From the NCBI GenBank assembly GCA_937993755.1, contig CALKMA010000007.1, positions 45,833 to 109,832 of the forward strand: a stretch of 64,000 bases of DNA, in the 5' to 3' direction. This DNA comes from HGM13233 sp900762805. GTDB lineage: Bacteria > Bacillota > Clostridia > Oscillospirales > Ruminococcaceae. The notes under the pieces are model-generated. The model was not told the origin of the DNA. It saw only the letters and a program-made list of their open reading frames with translations, and made no database searches. The position numbers and the translations under genes were made by a program. Below are positions 25,860 through 34,173 of this stretch, piece after piece (position 1 is the first letter of the stretch; each line of letters opens with the position of its first letter).

Positions 25860-26234
25860 TCGGGCCGCCCAGTACCAAGTATGGTAACGACTATGCTGGA
25901 AAAAGCATTCGAGAAGATCCCGGATGACACCGGGCTGATCCTTCATTCCGACCAAGGTTGACAGTACCAACACAAGCAATACCGGCAAATGCTCCGTGAA
26001 AAGGGCATCCGGCAGAGCATGAGCCGGAAAGGCAACTGTCTGGTCAATGCTGTGATCGAGAATTTCTTTGGACTGCTTAAGAGCGAACTGCTGTATCTGC
26101 AAGATTTTGAATCCATGGAACACTTCAAACAGGAACTCATTGACTATCTGGACTACTACAACCGCAGAATCAAGGCAAAGCTGAAGGGCTTGCCGCCTGC
26201 GATTCACAGACAACAAGCCCTTTCAGTTGCTTGA
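25848..26234 (+). pseudogene. IS3-family transposase (orfB) C-terminal relic with in-frame TGA
   Basis: The reading frame matches the end of an IS3/IS150-group integrase: YTISGRPVPSMVTTMLEKAF, LILHSDQG, then stop TGA at 25959-25961. In the same frame it continues QYQHKQYRQMLREKGIRQSM and NAVIENFFGLLKSELLYLQ to the natural end at 26234. Relatives have tryptophan at the stop position, so TGG has become TGA. The first catalytic Asp region and orfA are absent. The left junction with the recombinase relic lies near 25850. Confidence 0.85.
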
Positions 26235-26255
26235 ACAGCTTTTGCTTTGAAATAT

Positions 26256-26280
26256 TGTCTAACTTTTTGGGGTCACTTCA
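26256..26280 (+). repeat. Right inverted-repeat end of the IS3 remnant
   Basis: The sequence TGTCTAACTTTTTGGGGTCA...TTCA, starting 21 bases after the transposase stop, matches the TGA-AGTGACCCC terminal repeat expected at the right end of IS150-group elements. The matching left end is missing, so the element is truncated on that side. Confidence 0.7.
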
Positions 26281-26457
26281 AAACGCATCGGGGCTGTTTC
26301 TCTATTTAAAAACAGATATTCGGTGCTGCCTTGCAGAATTTCACGCCTGCTTCTTTCAAGAACGCTCTACTTCTCGGCGGTGGCACACGCTTCCTCCACG
26401 CACGGGCTGCACTCTGCGTGTGCGACGGTGCGGCTGCTTTCCCGATTCTCGATGTAG

Positions 26458-27789
26458 CTATTTGCAGATCAGCGCCGTGGATATGCTGTTCGGCGGTAAA
26501 TGCAGCGGTGCGCAACGGTCTGACAAACGGAGAAAGGCGGTTTGTGCCGATTGTGTGGAGTTCAGCAAAATGACAAGAAGTTGCCCCGTGTCAGCAAATG
26601 CAGCTGCCTCAATTTGCTGCGTATATCTGCTTATGCCGATCCGTTCGGCATTCGGCCGTAAAAAGTGGCTAAAGTGCCACAGGTAGGCGTATAATTCGCG
26701 TTCTTCCAATCGTCCTTCTGCCACGTGGTAGAAAAACGATGCATCGCAAAAATTTGCAGCATGATTCGGCCCGCCGCTTTCATCCAAAAGCAGATTCCAG
26801 TCCAAAAAGGTCTGCATTCCGGCATTCATATCTCCAATAATATCATGGGCATACCGCTGCGCGTTTGCAAGCGGGTGCTCGATGCTGTATTTGCTGAATT
26901 CAATGCACGCCTCGGAAAGCAGCAGTTTTTTGTTTGGAAATCGCTCTCGGATCATTTGCAGCGCCTCAAAATGATCCCCGCTGTACCAGTGGAATGCCAG
27001 CCCTGCGGTCATCGTCTCCGTTTCCGCATCGAATATCGTCTCTGCCCGCTCCAATGCGCGTTCTTTGTTGTGATCCCAAATATAGATCTCGATGTCACTC
27101 AGACCGTGCGCCCGCAGCACGGGATAAAAATCGTCCAGCAAAAAGCGCTTTTCTTCCGCGGCAGTATAGATGCAGGAGTCCCACGTTTGCACCGCTTTCG
27201 GCTCGTTTTGCAGGGTCAGCATCGTAACGCGGAATCCCCGGTATCGGAATTCTTCGATATAGCGGCAAATGTATTCCGCCCAGCGATTACGGAATTTCGG
27301 CATGAGTTTTCCGCCGTGATTGCGGTCTTGATTTGTTTTCATGTAAGCGGGGGGGCTCCACGGAGAGAGCATAATCTCAAGCTTGCGTCCGCAGACGGCC
27401 TCCGCATCGCGCAGCATCGGGAGTATATATTTTTCCATCCGCTCGAACGAAAACCGCTCAAATGACGAGTCACTCTCATCCCCATCCGCTTCGTAGTGCC
27501 CCAAGGAAAAATCACAGCTGTCAATCGGAATGCGAACATAACGGTATTTCAGGTCGCAGAAATAGGCCTGCAGCAATTTGCGCTTTTGCTCGGCGTTCAT
27601 GGCTGCATAAACATACGCTGCCGCTTCGGTAATCGCACCGCCGAAGCCATCCCACCGCTGATATTTGACCTGCGGATACAGATTGATGAGCTGTTCCTCT
27701 CTTCCATTGTCATCGGCAAACAGAATTGTCGATTCTTCGGTGTGCCTGACACGGTTTTCAAACGTTGTGGTAAACAGCTTCAGTTCCAT
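26458..27789 (-). CDS. GH30-family glycosidase
   Basis: 443 residues. The (beta/alpha)8 barrel starts after WDGFGGAITEAAAYVY, the hallmark N-terminal motif of GH30. The acid/base is E196 in LTLQNEPKA and the nucleophile is E293 in LLLSEACIE. The family includes beta-glucosidases, beta-1,6-glucanases and glucosylceramidases. No signal peptide is visible, so the enzyme is likely cytosolic and works on imported oligosaccharides. The start is the second ATG (27789), six bases after AGGAGG; the first ATG abuts the ribosome site. It overlaps the phosphorylase-like gene by 32 bases. It is the last gene of the ABC-transporter operon. Confidence 0.9.
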   Translation of the reverse strand: MELKLFTTTFENRVRHTEESTILFADDNGREEQLINLYPQVKYQRWDGFGGAITEAAAYVYAAMNAEQKRKLLQAYFCDLKYRYVRIPIDSCDFSLGHYEADGDESDSSFERFSFERMEKYILPMLRDAEAVCGRKLEIMLSPWSPPAYMKTNQDRNHGGKLMPKFRNRWAEYICRYIEEFRYRGFRVTMLTLQNEPKAVQTWDSCIYTAAEEKRFLLDDFYPVLRAHGLSDIEIYIWDHNKERALERAETIFDAETETMTAGLAFHWYSGDHFEALQMIRERFPNKKLLLSEACIEFSKYSIEHPLANAQRYAHDIIGDMNAGMQTFLDWNLLLDESGGPNHAANFCDASFFYHVAEGRLEERELYAYLWHFSHFLRPNAERIGISRYTQQIEAAAFADTGQLLVILLNSTQSAQTAFLRLSDRCAPLHLPPNSISTALICK

Positions 27790-30700
27790 TGTCATCCTCC
27801 TGTTTGAAATATACATCGATTTGCTTTACCCTCCCCGCGCGGATGCGTTCCGACCACATTGGCGGGAGTGCGGACGCACAGATGGTCACGGCATTGTCCA
27901 GCCGATATTCCACAATATGATATTGCTTTGGAAGCAGCTCCCGCAAACTGCCGAGATGATAGATTACGCAAGTATGTCCCAAAAAAGTGCCGGATATGTA
28001 CTCTCTTCCTGCAATCAGCCTTTTCGGAACAGCAGGGCAAAAACGCAATTGCAGCCCCGTTTCTCCTGCAGAAAACGGTGCCGGACCGAAAAACATGGTA
28101 TTCCAAAGGGAAACCATTTCCGCCGTGCTTCCCGAAAGTCTTGCGACATAACCCCGTCCATGCGAGGCGGCATCAGGATTTGCCGAAGAAAGCAAAAAGC
28201 TGGAGCCTTCCAGTGTACTGCGTTTGTACGTATCAGGAGGCAGAAACGGGATGGCGGCGTTTGCAAAATCCTCGAAAAACTCCTCGTAAAGTCCCGCCTG
28301 CAGAAGCGACAGCAGGTATTTATATTCCATGTGAAGCCAGATGGATTCGTTTTCCAGCCACCCGCGCGGGAATGCCCGAATCCGTCCGATTTCGTAGGTC
28401 GTCTGCTCCAGATTTGCATTGAGACGATACATTTTCAGCTTTTGGTCAAACAGCGGGCTTTCCTTGACCGCGTGCGCCATGCGGCGTTTTTCTTCAAGCG
28501 GCTGTTTTGTTTGCAGCCAGCGCATCGGTCCCTCCAAAAAGAGCGGCAGCGTAACCTTTTCCGCCTGCTTCGGCAGAATACCTTGAGGCTCTGTCTGCCA
28601 CTGTAAAATGCGGTAGTAGAAATAGGTCGGGCAAATGCCGCCGTTTTCCGCTGTTTCCGCGGTAATCGCGCACCGCAGATCGGCCGACATCGTATACAAG
28701 ACAGTTGACAGTTCTTCCCGCGCCAAAGCCGTGCGAATACCGGAGAAGCCATCGGAAACGGCTTTCCGATAGTTCTCCCGTACGGCGTTGCGCCTCAACC
28801 ATTTTTCTGCCTTTGAAAGACGTGCGTCAGTCAATGCCGCGTCTGCTCGAAGCAGCTCCGCAATCTCCGCAAAAACCTCGATATGCAGCGGGAAGAGCTG
28901 CTGTCTGTCCAATAAATACTCCAACAAGCGCAAGAGTGCGCAGCCCTCCGAAACGCCGCTTCCAAGAAGCCCCGGAAGCCCGTTCAGTGCATCATTCCAG
29001 CCCGGCTTCCCACCTTCCATCTCTACCGCAGCGCCAGATATATCCAGCGTCGCAAACTTGACGGCGCACAAAAGAAGGAGCTTTTCCGCCAAGGTACTTT
29101 CGGCGGTTTTGCCGTCAGCGGTCAGCACCCACTTTGCGTTTCTCTGCACGGTATTGCAGCAGCGATACTGCCGCAGGCCATTTCCGATTATGCAATAACG
29201 CTCACTCTGCCCGCGGACCGCAAATCCACCCGAAAACCAGCGATAGGTCGCGTCGTCGAAGAGCAGCATCTTTTCCTTTTCGGGAAAAATTGCGGTATAG
29301 CTTTCAATCAAATCAAGAAGATACGTCCAGTGGTCGGACCAGTAGCCCTCTTTTGCGGTCGCATTCGGCTCGATCTGGGCATCTGCGAGTACTGCTGAAA
29401 GAAATTCTTTCGCATTCGGGACCTTCAAGTACTCTGCCCGCATTGCAAGCGCACCAAACGAGAACGGCTGCCGAAGCAGCTGCATCATTTCGGCGCGGGC
29501 AGGAGCATTCAGAGCTGCGCAAAGCCTCTCCGCGTGACGCACACGGTAGCTGACCGGGTTTACCGCCAAGGGGTTGTAGCCGTCCGGCTGCAGCAGCTCA
29601 AAGAACAAGCGCAGGTTAAACGCTCCTGCGGCGGGATGAAACCACGCATCGGAGCGTCGGTTTTGACAAATATCCCGAAAATTCCCGTCGCCCTCGCTGA
29701 AATATGTGCTGCCTACGGAAAAATCGTTATACTCACGCTCCGGATCGCCGTGTCTGCGGGAATACAGATACACCGGCGGCAGGGCGCCTGCATTGTCGAT
29801 GGAATAGGGAAATCCGCCGCGCATCACGTTGTCCAGGAAGTTCTGTTCGATATAGGCGTCGAAAATTGGATCAGCGGTTTTGCAGAGAACCTTGGATGTG
29901 AGCTGCGCGGCAAGCTGCTGCGCCTGCGCATATTTTTCGGCAAAATAGATCGGCGTGGCCGCTTCACGGCAGAATCGCTCTCTTGTTTCCGTCCGTCGAA
30001 ACTGTCCGTAAAACTCCCAAAGCTCCAACGGCTCGTTTGCCGGAAGCGTTCCCTGCCACACTGCCATGGCGCAGGGCGGTTCGTTTGCCGCTTGCGGTGC
30101 CGCAAGAAGCTCGCGAAGCGGCGCGGTTTCCAGTGCGGCAGGACGGCGAAGCGAGGTATCCCATCCGAAAATCGAGGTCGGCTTTGTCAGAAACGGCAGC
30201 TTCATCCCGCCGCCTGTGATCGCCATGCAGAAGTTTCCGCCTTCGATTTCGGACACTGCGGCAGTGTCCTCAAGCGTCGTACTGACACGGAAGATCGGCA
30301 GTTGCTTCTCACCAAATCGCGCCTGCATCCACGCAATGCTTAAATTGGGCTCTAACTTGAGCTTTTTATCGCCGATGCCGTAGGGAACGATAGCGGCAAG
30401 CCCGTCCACAAGTTCCAACGAAATTGCGCTTTTGGTACAATTTATGATGCGGATCCTGCGGCAAAGCCCCGCAAGCGGCGCGTTCGGCAAGGTAAAATAC
30501 AAAATTTCAACCGAGAATGCATTGGATTGCCAAGCAAGACGCAGGCTGTTCGGCTCGACCGTCATTGTTCCCAAGCCGTCGGCAAACGGCTCGACCACAC
30601 GACCGTCGCTTTTCAGAAAGGTGCGAAAGCCGGTAAACGGCGTGCTTCGATAGGCGTCAACCGCAGCGCGGAATTCCGAAATCGCATGATTCTTATCCTC

Positions 30701-30859
30701 CGCGCCGAAGCTGCAAACCGCCTGTCCGCGATTGTTATAGTTGCACCATGTGGGAATTCCCCAAGGTCCGGCGATACCGGGCAGGAAGCTCGAAAAGGTC
30801 GGCTGTCGTCCGAATTCCCGCAGAACAAAGCGTCGTTTTTCATCAAAAAAGCCGCCCAA
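27758..30859 (-). CDS. Large cellobiose-phosphorylase-like protein
   Basis: 1033 residues starting from TTG at 30859, eight bases after AGGAGG. An N-terminal beta-sandwich region contains FLPGIAGPWGIPTWCNYNNR. An (alpha/alpha)6-barrel-like region contains YNDFSVGSTYFSEGDGNFRD (377-396), EGYWSDHWTYLLDLIE (504-519) and GGKPGWNDALNGLPG (616-630). W621-N622-D623 lies where GH94 enzymes carry their acid aspartate (D623). This resembles the broad phosphorylase group of GH94, GH149 and GH161, but the protein is larger than classic cellobiose phosphorylase and I cannot place it in one family. It is probably a cytosolic phosphorylase of beta-glucan oligosaccharides. Gene order (ABC permeases-GH5-this-GH30) supports this. 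Confidence 0.75.
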   Translation of the reverse strand: MGGFFDEKRRFVLREFGRQPTFSSFLPGIAGPWGIPTWCNYNNRGQAVCSFGAEDKNHAISEFRAAVDAYRSTPFTGFRTFLKSDGRVVEPFADGLGTMTVEPNSLRLAWQSNAFSVEILYFTLPNAPLAGLCRRIRIINCTKSAISLELVDGLAAIVPYGIGDKKLKLEPNLSIAWMQARFGEKQLPIFRVSTTLEDTAAVSEIEGGNFCMAITGGGMKLPFLTKPTSIFGWDTSLRRPAALETAPLRELLAAPQAANEPPCAMAVWQGTLPANEPLELWEFYGQFRRTETRERFCREAATPIYFAEKYAQAQQLAAQLTSKVLCKTADPIFDAYIEQNFLDNVMRGGFPYSIDNAGALPPVYLYSRRHGDPEREYNDFSVGSTYFSEGDGNFRDICQNRRSDAWFHPAAGAFNLRLFFELLQPDGYNPLAVNPVSYRVRHAERLCAALNAPARAEMMQLLRQPFSFGALAMRAEYLKVPNAKEFLSAVLADAQIEPNATAKEGYWSDHWTYLLDLIESYTAIFPEKEKMLLFDDATYRWFSGGFAVRGQSERYCIIGNGLRQYRCCNTVQRNAKWVLTADGKTAESTLAEKLLLLCAVKFATLDISGAAVEMEGGKPGWNDALNGLPGLLGSGVSEGCALLRLLEYLLDRQQLFPLHIEVFAEIAELLRADAALTDARLSKAEKWLRRNAVRENYRKAVSDGFSGIRTALAREELSTVLYTMSADLRCAITAETAENGGICPTYFYYRILQWQTEPQGILPKQAEKVTLPLFLEGPMRWLQTKQPLEEKRRMAHAVKESPLFDQKLKMYRLNANLEQTTYEIGRIRAFPRGWLENESIWLHMEYKYLLSLLQAGLYEEFFEDFANAAIPFLPPDTYKRSTLEGSSFLLSSANPDAASHGRGYVARLSGSTAEMVSLWNTMFFGPAPFSAGETGLQLRFCPAVPKRLIAGREYISGTFLGHTCVIYHLGSLRELLPKQYHIVEYRLDNAVTICASALPPMWSERIRAGRVKQIDVYFKQEDDNGTEAVYHNV

Positions 30860-30871
30860 TGTGATTTCCTC

Positions 30872-32398
30872 CTAACGAATAAAGAGTGTTTCCACGGATA
30901 CCTCTCCTTCGGTGCAGCGCAATCGAATCATTCCGTCCGACGGTGCGGAGAAGCTGCGGGACATCTGCGGCGCAATCGGCTGCTCCTGCAGCAAAAGAAC
31001 GCCGCTGCCGAAAAATCGCACCTCTGCGCAAAAGCCGGAAGCCTCGTCGAGAGACACGCGATACGCTACGGTATCTCCCGCCTGCAGATGAAGCAGAAGC
31101 CGTTCTTCCTCCGGTTGCGGCTCGCCGCCGTAGCGTTTCCAGTCAACTAAGCCCGTATGACCATCGGCAAACAGGATTGTTGCCGGGCTTTCGGTGCGAA
31201 ACACGGCACCCTGTATTCTGTGACTGACGATCTGCGCGGCATCAAAGGCAGCAGCAGGTATCTCCAGCGGCGGCTTCCGCAGGGCGGCATTGAGAACCTC
31301 ATCATGAAAGCTTCCCTGTGAAATCGCGGAAAGGAAGCCGTCAAATGCGGCACAGGCGATTTCCCTGCTCGGACGCCCGCCGCCGTCCAAATAGGACAAA
31401 ATTGCATTCCAATGCGTCGGCTGCGCAAAGGTTGCGGGCGAATTCGGCGTTTCCATCTTCTTATACGTCCAGAAGCACCAGCCTATCCCAAGTCGCTCAT
31501 ACATCGGGAACGCATAAGTGTACCATCCGAGATTATTTTCTCCGCCCTCTCCCATCCAGAGCGGAACGTTCAGGCGTTCCGCCATGGCAAGATAGGAGGA
31601 CAGGCTTTCTTCATCCGGGTCGCTCCAATATTTGTGAAATTCCAGCACGATGTTATCCGCCTCGTCCGCTGAAAGAGCTTCGAAGACAGAGAAATCCGTT
31701 GCCCAATGCACACCCTCCAAAACAATCATATGCTCTTTGTCTACAGCGCGGATCACCGCGATCAGGCGCCGATAAAGGGGAACAAGCTGCGAGTAAAGAT
31801 GCGCATTATGTTTCGTGATTGGTTCATTCAGCAGATCATAGCCGCCGACAATCGGTTCATTACGGTAACGCTCCGCCAAAAGCCGCCACATTTGAAGCAA
31901 AAACGCCTGATTCTCCGCCTTCGTAAACAGCTCCGGGGCATCATTTTCGCTGTCATCAATGTTGGTTCCCGTTTGACCGCCTGGGGCACCGTGCATATCG
32001 AGAAACAGATAAATACCATATTTCCTGCACCATTCGATGCAGCGGTCGATGCGGCTGATGATATCGCGCCGAAAAGCGACCTGACGCTCGCCGCCAATTT
32101 GAAACAGGGTCCTGGAATTGATAGCAAGCCGGACGGAATTCAGTCCCTGTGCCGCAATCCATGCAATATCGCGTTCAGTGATATAACTGTCGTAATAGCG
32201 TTCCCAGAAGGTCTGCGTGTATGCTTCCCCGCACAGCGCTTCTATCAGCGCTTCCATGTGTCGCGGACGGTCGCATTTGGTGTAAAACTTCCACATGTAT
32301 CCTTCGGGGAGCAGCCAGCCCCCCAGACCCACGCCGCGAAGCAGAATTTCCCGCTCTCCGGCGCAAACCTTTCTTCCGTTCGCACGAAGAAATTCCAT
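30872..32398 (-). CDS. GH5-family glycosidase with C-terminal beta-rich domain
   Basis: 508 residues. RGVGLGGWLLPEGYMWKF opens a GH5 barrel. The acid/base is E192 in YDLLNEPI and the nucleophile E284 in PLWMGEGGEN. The last about 125 residues (from about 385) are beta-rich and look like a carbohydrate-binding module of CBM6/CBM35 type, although assignment is uncertain. There is no signal peptide, so it probably trims imported oligosaccharides. The ATG at 32398 follows AGGGGTGAG; a GTG at 32407 that overlaps the permease TGA is an alternative start with a poorer ribosome site. It lies 12 bases before the phosphorylase-like gene. Confidence 0.88.
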   Translation of the reverse strand: MEFLRANGRKVCAGEREILLRGVGLGGWLLPEGYMWKFYTKCDRPRHMEALIEALCGEAYTQTFWERYYDSYITERDIAWIAAQGLNSVRLAINSRTLFQIGGERQVAFRRDIISRIDRCIEWCRKYGIYLFLDMHGAPGGQTGTNIDDSENDAPELFTKAENQAFLLQMWRLLAERYRNEPIVGGYDLLNEPITKHNAHLYSQLVPLYRRLIAVIRAVDKEHMIVLEGVHWATDFSVFEALSADEADNIVLEFHKYWSDPDEESLSSYLAMAERLNVPLWMGEGGENNLGWYTYAFPMYERLGIGWCFWTYKKMETPNSPATFAQPTHWNAILSYLDGGGRPSREIACAAFDGFLSAISQGSFHDEVLNAALRKPPLEIPAAAFDAAQIVSHRIQGAVFRTESPATILFADGHTGLVDWKRYGGEPQPEEERLLLHLQAGDTVAYRVSLDEASGFCAEVRFFGSGVLLLQEQPIAPQMSRSFSAPSDGMIRLRCTEGEVSVETLFIR

Positions 32399-32403
32399 GG
32401 ATC

Positions 32404-33234
32404 TCACCCCTTTATCGCGCCGTCGGAAATTCCCTGAAGAATCCGTTTCTGGAAGAAAGCGTAAAAAATGATTACCGGCAGAGCCGCTAAAATCAGCGCA
32501 CTTAAAATCGCCGTCCAGTCGCTGCTGTACTGTCCGAAAAGGGTATTCGTCGATAGCAGCAGCGTGTATTTTTTCTGATCAGAGAGTACAATGAGCGGAA
32601 GCAGAAAATCGTTCCATACCCAAAGCACATTGGTGATTGCAATTGTTGCGGTAATCGGCTTGAGAAGCGGGAAAACAATCAGGAAAAACGTTTGGAGAGA
32701 GCTGCAGCCGTCAATCGCCGCCGCTTCTTCCAGTTCAACCGGTATTCCCTTCACAAAGCCGTGGTATAGAAAAATCGCCATGCTGACGCCAAGACCGGCA
32801 TAAATAAAGGAAAGGCCGACCAGAGAGTTTTTGATTTGCAGCGCCAATGTAACTTTGTACAGTGGGATCATGATGGAGCTGAACGGAATCAGCATGGAGA
32901 AAATGAAAAGCTTCCGAATAAAGCGTGAGAGGCGTGTCTTGGTACGGCACAGCTTCCAGCCCGCAGGCGCGGAAAAGAGGATCATCAATGTCACGCTCAA
33001 AGATGCCAGCACAGCCGTATTCAAAAGGCTGCGCCCGTAATGCATTTTTCGAAACGTGCGAATGTAGTTTTCAAAGCTAAACTCGGTCGGCCAACTCATC
33101 ACGTCCGTCAGAAGCTGCTGGTTGGTTTTGAACGAATTCATCAGCGCCATGAGGAGTGGAAACAGGGTAAAAAGAGCAGCGGCGCTCAAAAAGATATAGA
33201 CCAAACCATCCGAAAGCAATCGTTTCCGCTTCAT
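32404..33234 (-). CDS. Sugar ABC transporter permease (MalG type)
   Basis: 276 residues with six hydrophobic segments. The EAA loop is visible near EEAAAIDGCSSLQTFFLIVFPLLKP, the site that contacts the ATPase. It is the MalG-like partner of the preceding permease and ends in ISDGAIKG, typical of carbohydrate CUT1 systems. Its ATG overlaps the TGA of the upstream permease by four bases. No ATPase gene is in the operon, so a shared MsmX-type ATPase elsewhere is likely. Confidence 0.93.
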   Translation of the reverse strand: MKRKRLLSDGLVYIFLSAAALFTLFPLLMALMNSFKTNQQLLTDVMSWPTEFSFENYIRTFRKMHYGRSLLNTAVLASLSVTLMILFSAPAGWKLCRTKTRLSRFIRKLFIFSMLIPFSSIMIPLYKVTLALQIKNSLVGLSFIYAGLGVSMAIFLYHGFVKGIPVELEEAAAIDGCSSLQTFFLIVFPLLKPITATIAITNVLWVWNDFLLPLIVLSDQKKYTLLLSTNTLFGQYSSDWTAILSALILAALPVIIFYAFFQKRILQGISDGAIKG

Positions 33235-34109
33235 AGCTCCTGTTCCTTTCTTCCTGTGATCTTGAGCTGAATTGCTGTAACGATGAGTACAATCACAAAC
33301 AGCACTGTGGATTTGGCAGTGGCGTAGCCGAAGCGGATGTTGCCCCGAAAGGCTTCTTCATAAATGTTGATTGCGGCGGACTGTGTTGCGCGGCCGGGGC
33401 CGCCGCCCGTCAACGCATAGATGACATCAAAAACCTGAAAACCAGCATTCAGCGTCCAAAAGACGCAGATCGTCACTGCATGCCGGATCAGCGGAAACAC
33501 AATCTTCCAAAATCTCTGCCATGCGCTTGCCCCGTCGATTGAAGCGGCTTCCTTGAGGTTTGCCGGTACGCCCTGGAGCGCTGCCATATAAATAATCATG
33601 AGGTATCCTACCGCGCCCCACGCTGCAACGATTATGATGGCAATAAAGGAATACTTCACGTCACCGATCCACGAATGATCCAGAAACTTCCAGCCCCAAT
33701 TGTCTGCCATGTAGTACAGAACCTTTGTGAAAATAAACATCCACATATAGCCACCGATAACCATGCTGATCATATTGGGCATATAGAAGATCGTGCGAAA
33801 CAGTCCCTTCGCCCGTCTGCGACTTTCGATTGCAACCGCAAGAGTCAGCGCGACCACGTTGGCAACAATAACTATAACAATGACGTATCGGAAGGTAAAC
33901 CACATGGAATTCCAAAAGTAACGGTCGGAAAAAAGCTCGATAAAATTGGATAAGCCTACAAAATCATAGGTCTTTTTCAATCCGTTCCAGTTGGTTAGAG
34001 AATAATAGACACCCGAAACCGCAGGATATAGCTTAAATAGAGCATAAACAAGCAATGCCGGCGCGCAAAAAAAGAGTAAACCGAGGTTTATTTTTTTTGT
34101 TTTCTTCAA
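33231..34109 (-). CDS. Sugar ABC transporter permease (MalF type)
   Basis: 292 residues with six transmembrane segments. The EAA motif appears in KEAASIDGASAWQRFWKIVFP. The start assigned is TTG at 34109, eight bases after AAGGAGG. The open frame reaches 34169 but would cross the 34135 hairpin, and its ATG has no ribosome site. It lies between the solute-binding-protein gene and the second permease. It is a CUT1-family carbohydrate importer. Confidence 0.92.
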   Translation of the reverse strand: MKKTKKINLGLLFFCAPALLVYALFKLYPAVSGVYYSLTNWNGLKKTYDFVGLSNFIELFSDRYFWNSMWFTFRYVIVIVIVANVVALTLAVAIESRRRAKGLFRTIFYMPNMISMVIGGYMWMFIFTKVLYYMADNWGWKFLDHSWIGDVKYSFIAIIIVAAWGAVGYLMIIYMAALQGVPANLKEAASIDGASAWQRFWKIVFPLIRHAVTICVFWTLNAGFQVFDVIYALTGGGPGRATQSAAINIYEEAFRGNIRFGYATAKSTVLFVIVLIVTAIQLKITGRKEQEL

Positions 34110-34134
34110 AAGGCAAGCCTCCTTGATATACCAA

Positions 34135-34161
34135 AGGAGGGCAGGATGTTCCTGCCCTCCT
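34135..34161 (-). other. 12-bp perfect hairpin between binding protein and permease
   Basis: AGGAGGGCAGGA, a TGT loop and the exact complement lie 13 bases after the solute-binding-protein stop and 26 bases before the TTG of the permease. No T tract follows in transcript direction, so rather than a full terminator it may be a 3' stabiliser or attenuator. Such elements are known in ABC operons, where they raise binding protein over permease. Confidence 0.75.
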
Positions 34162-34173
34162 GCGCACATTTCT

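Noticed and set aside
25959..25961. TGA read as tryptophan (recoding) in the transposase
   Set aside because: Many genes here end in TGA with normal lengths, so TGA is a stop; the element is also truncated.
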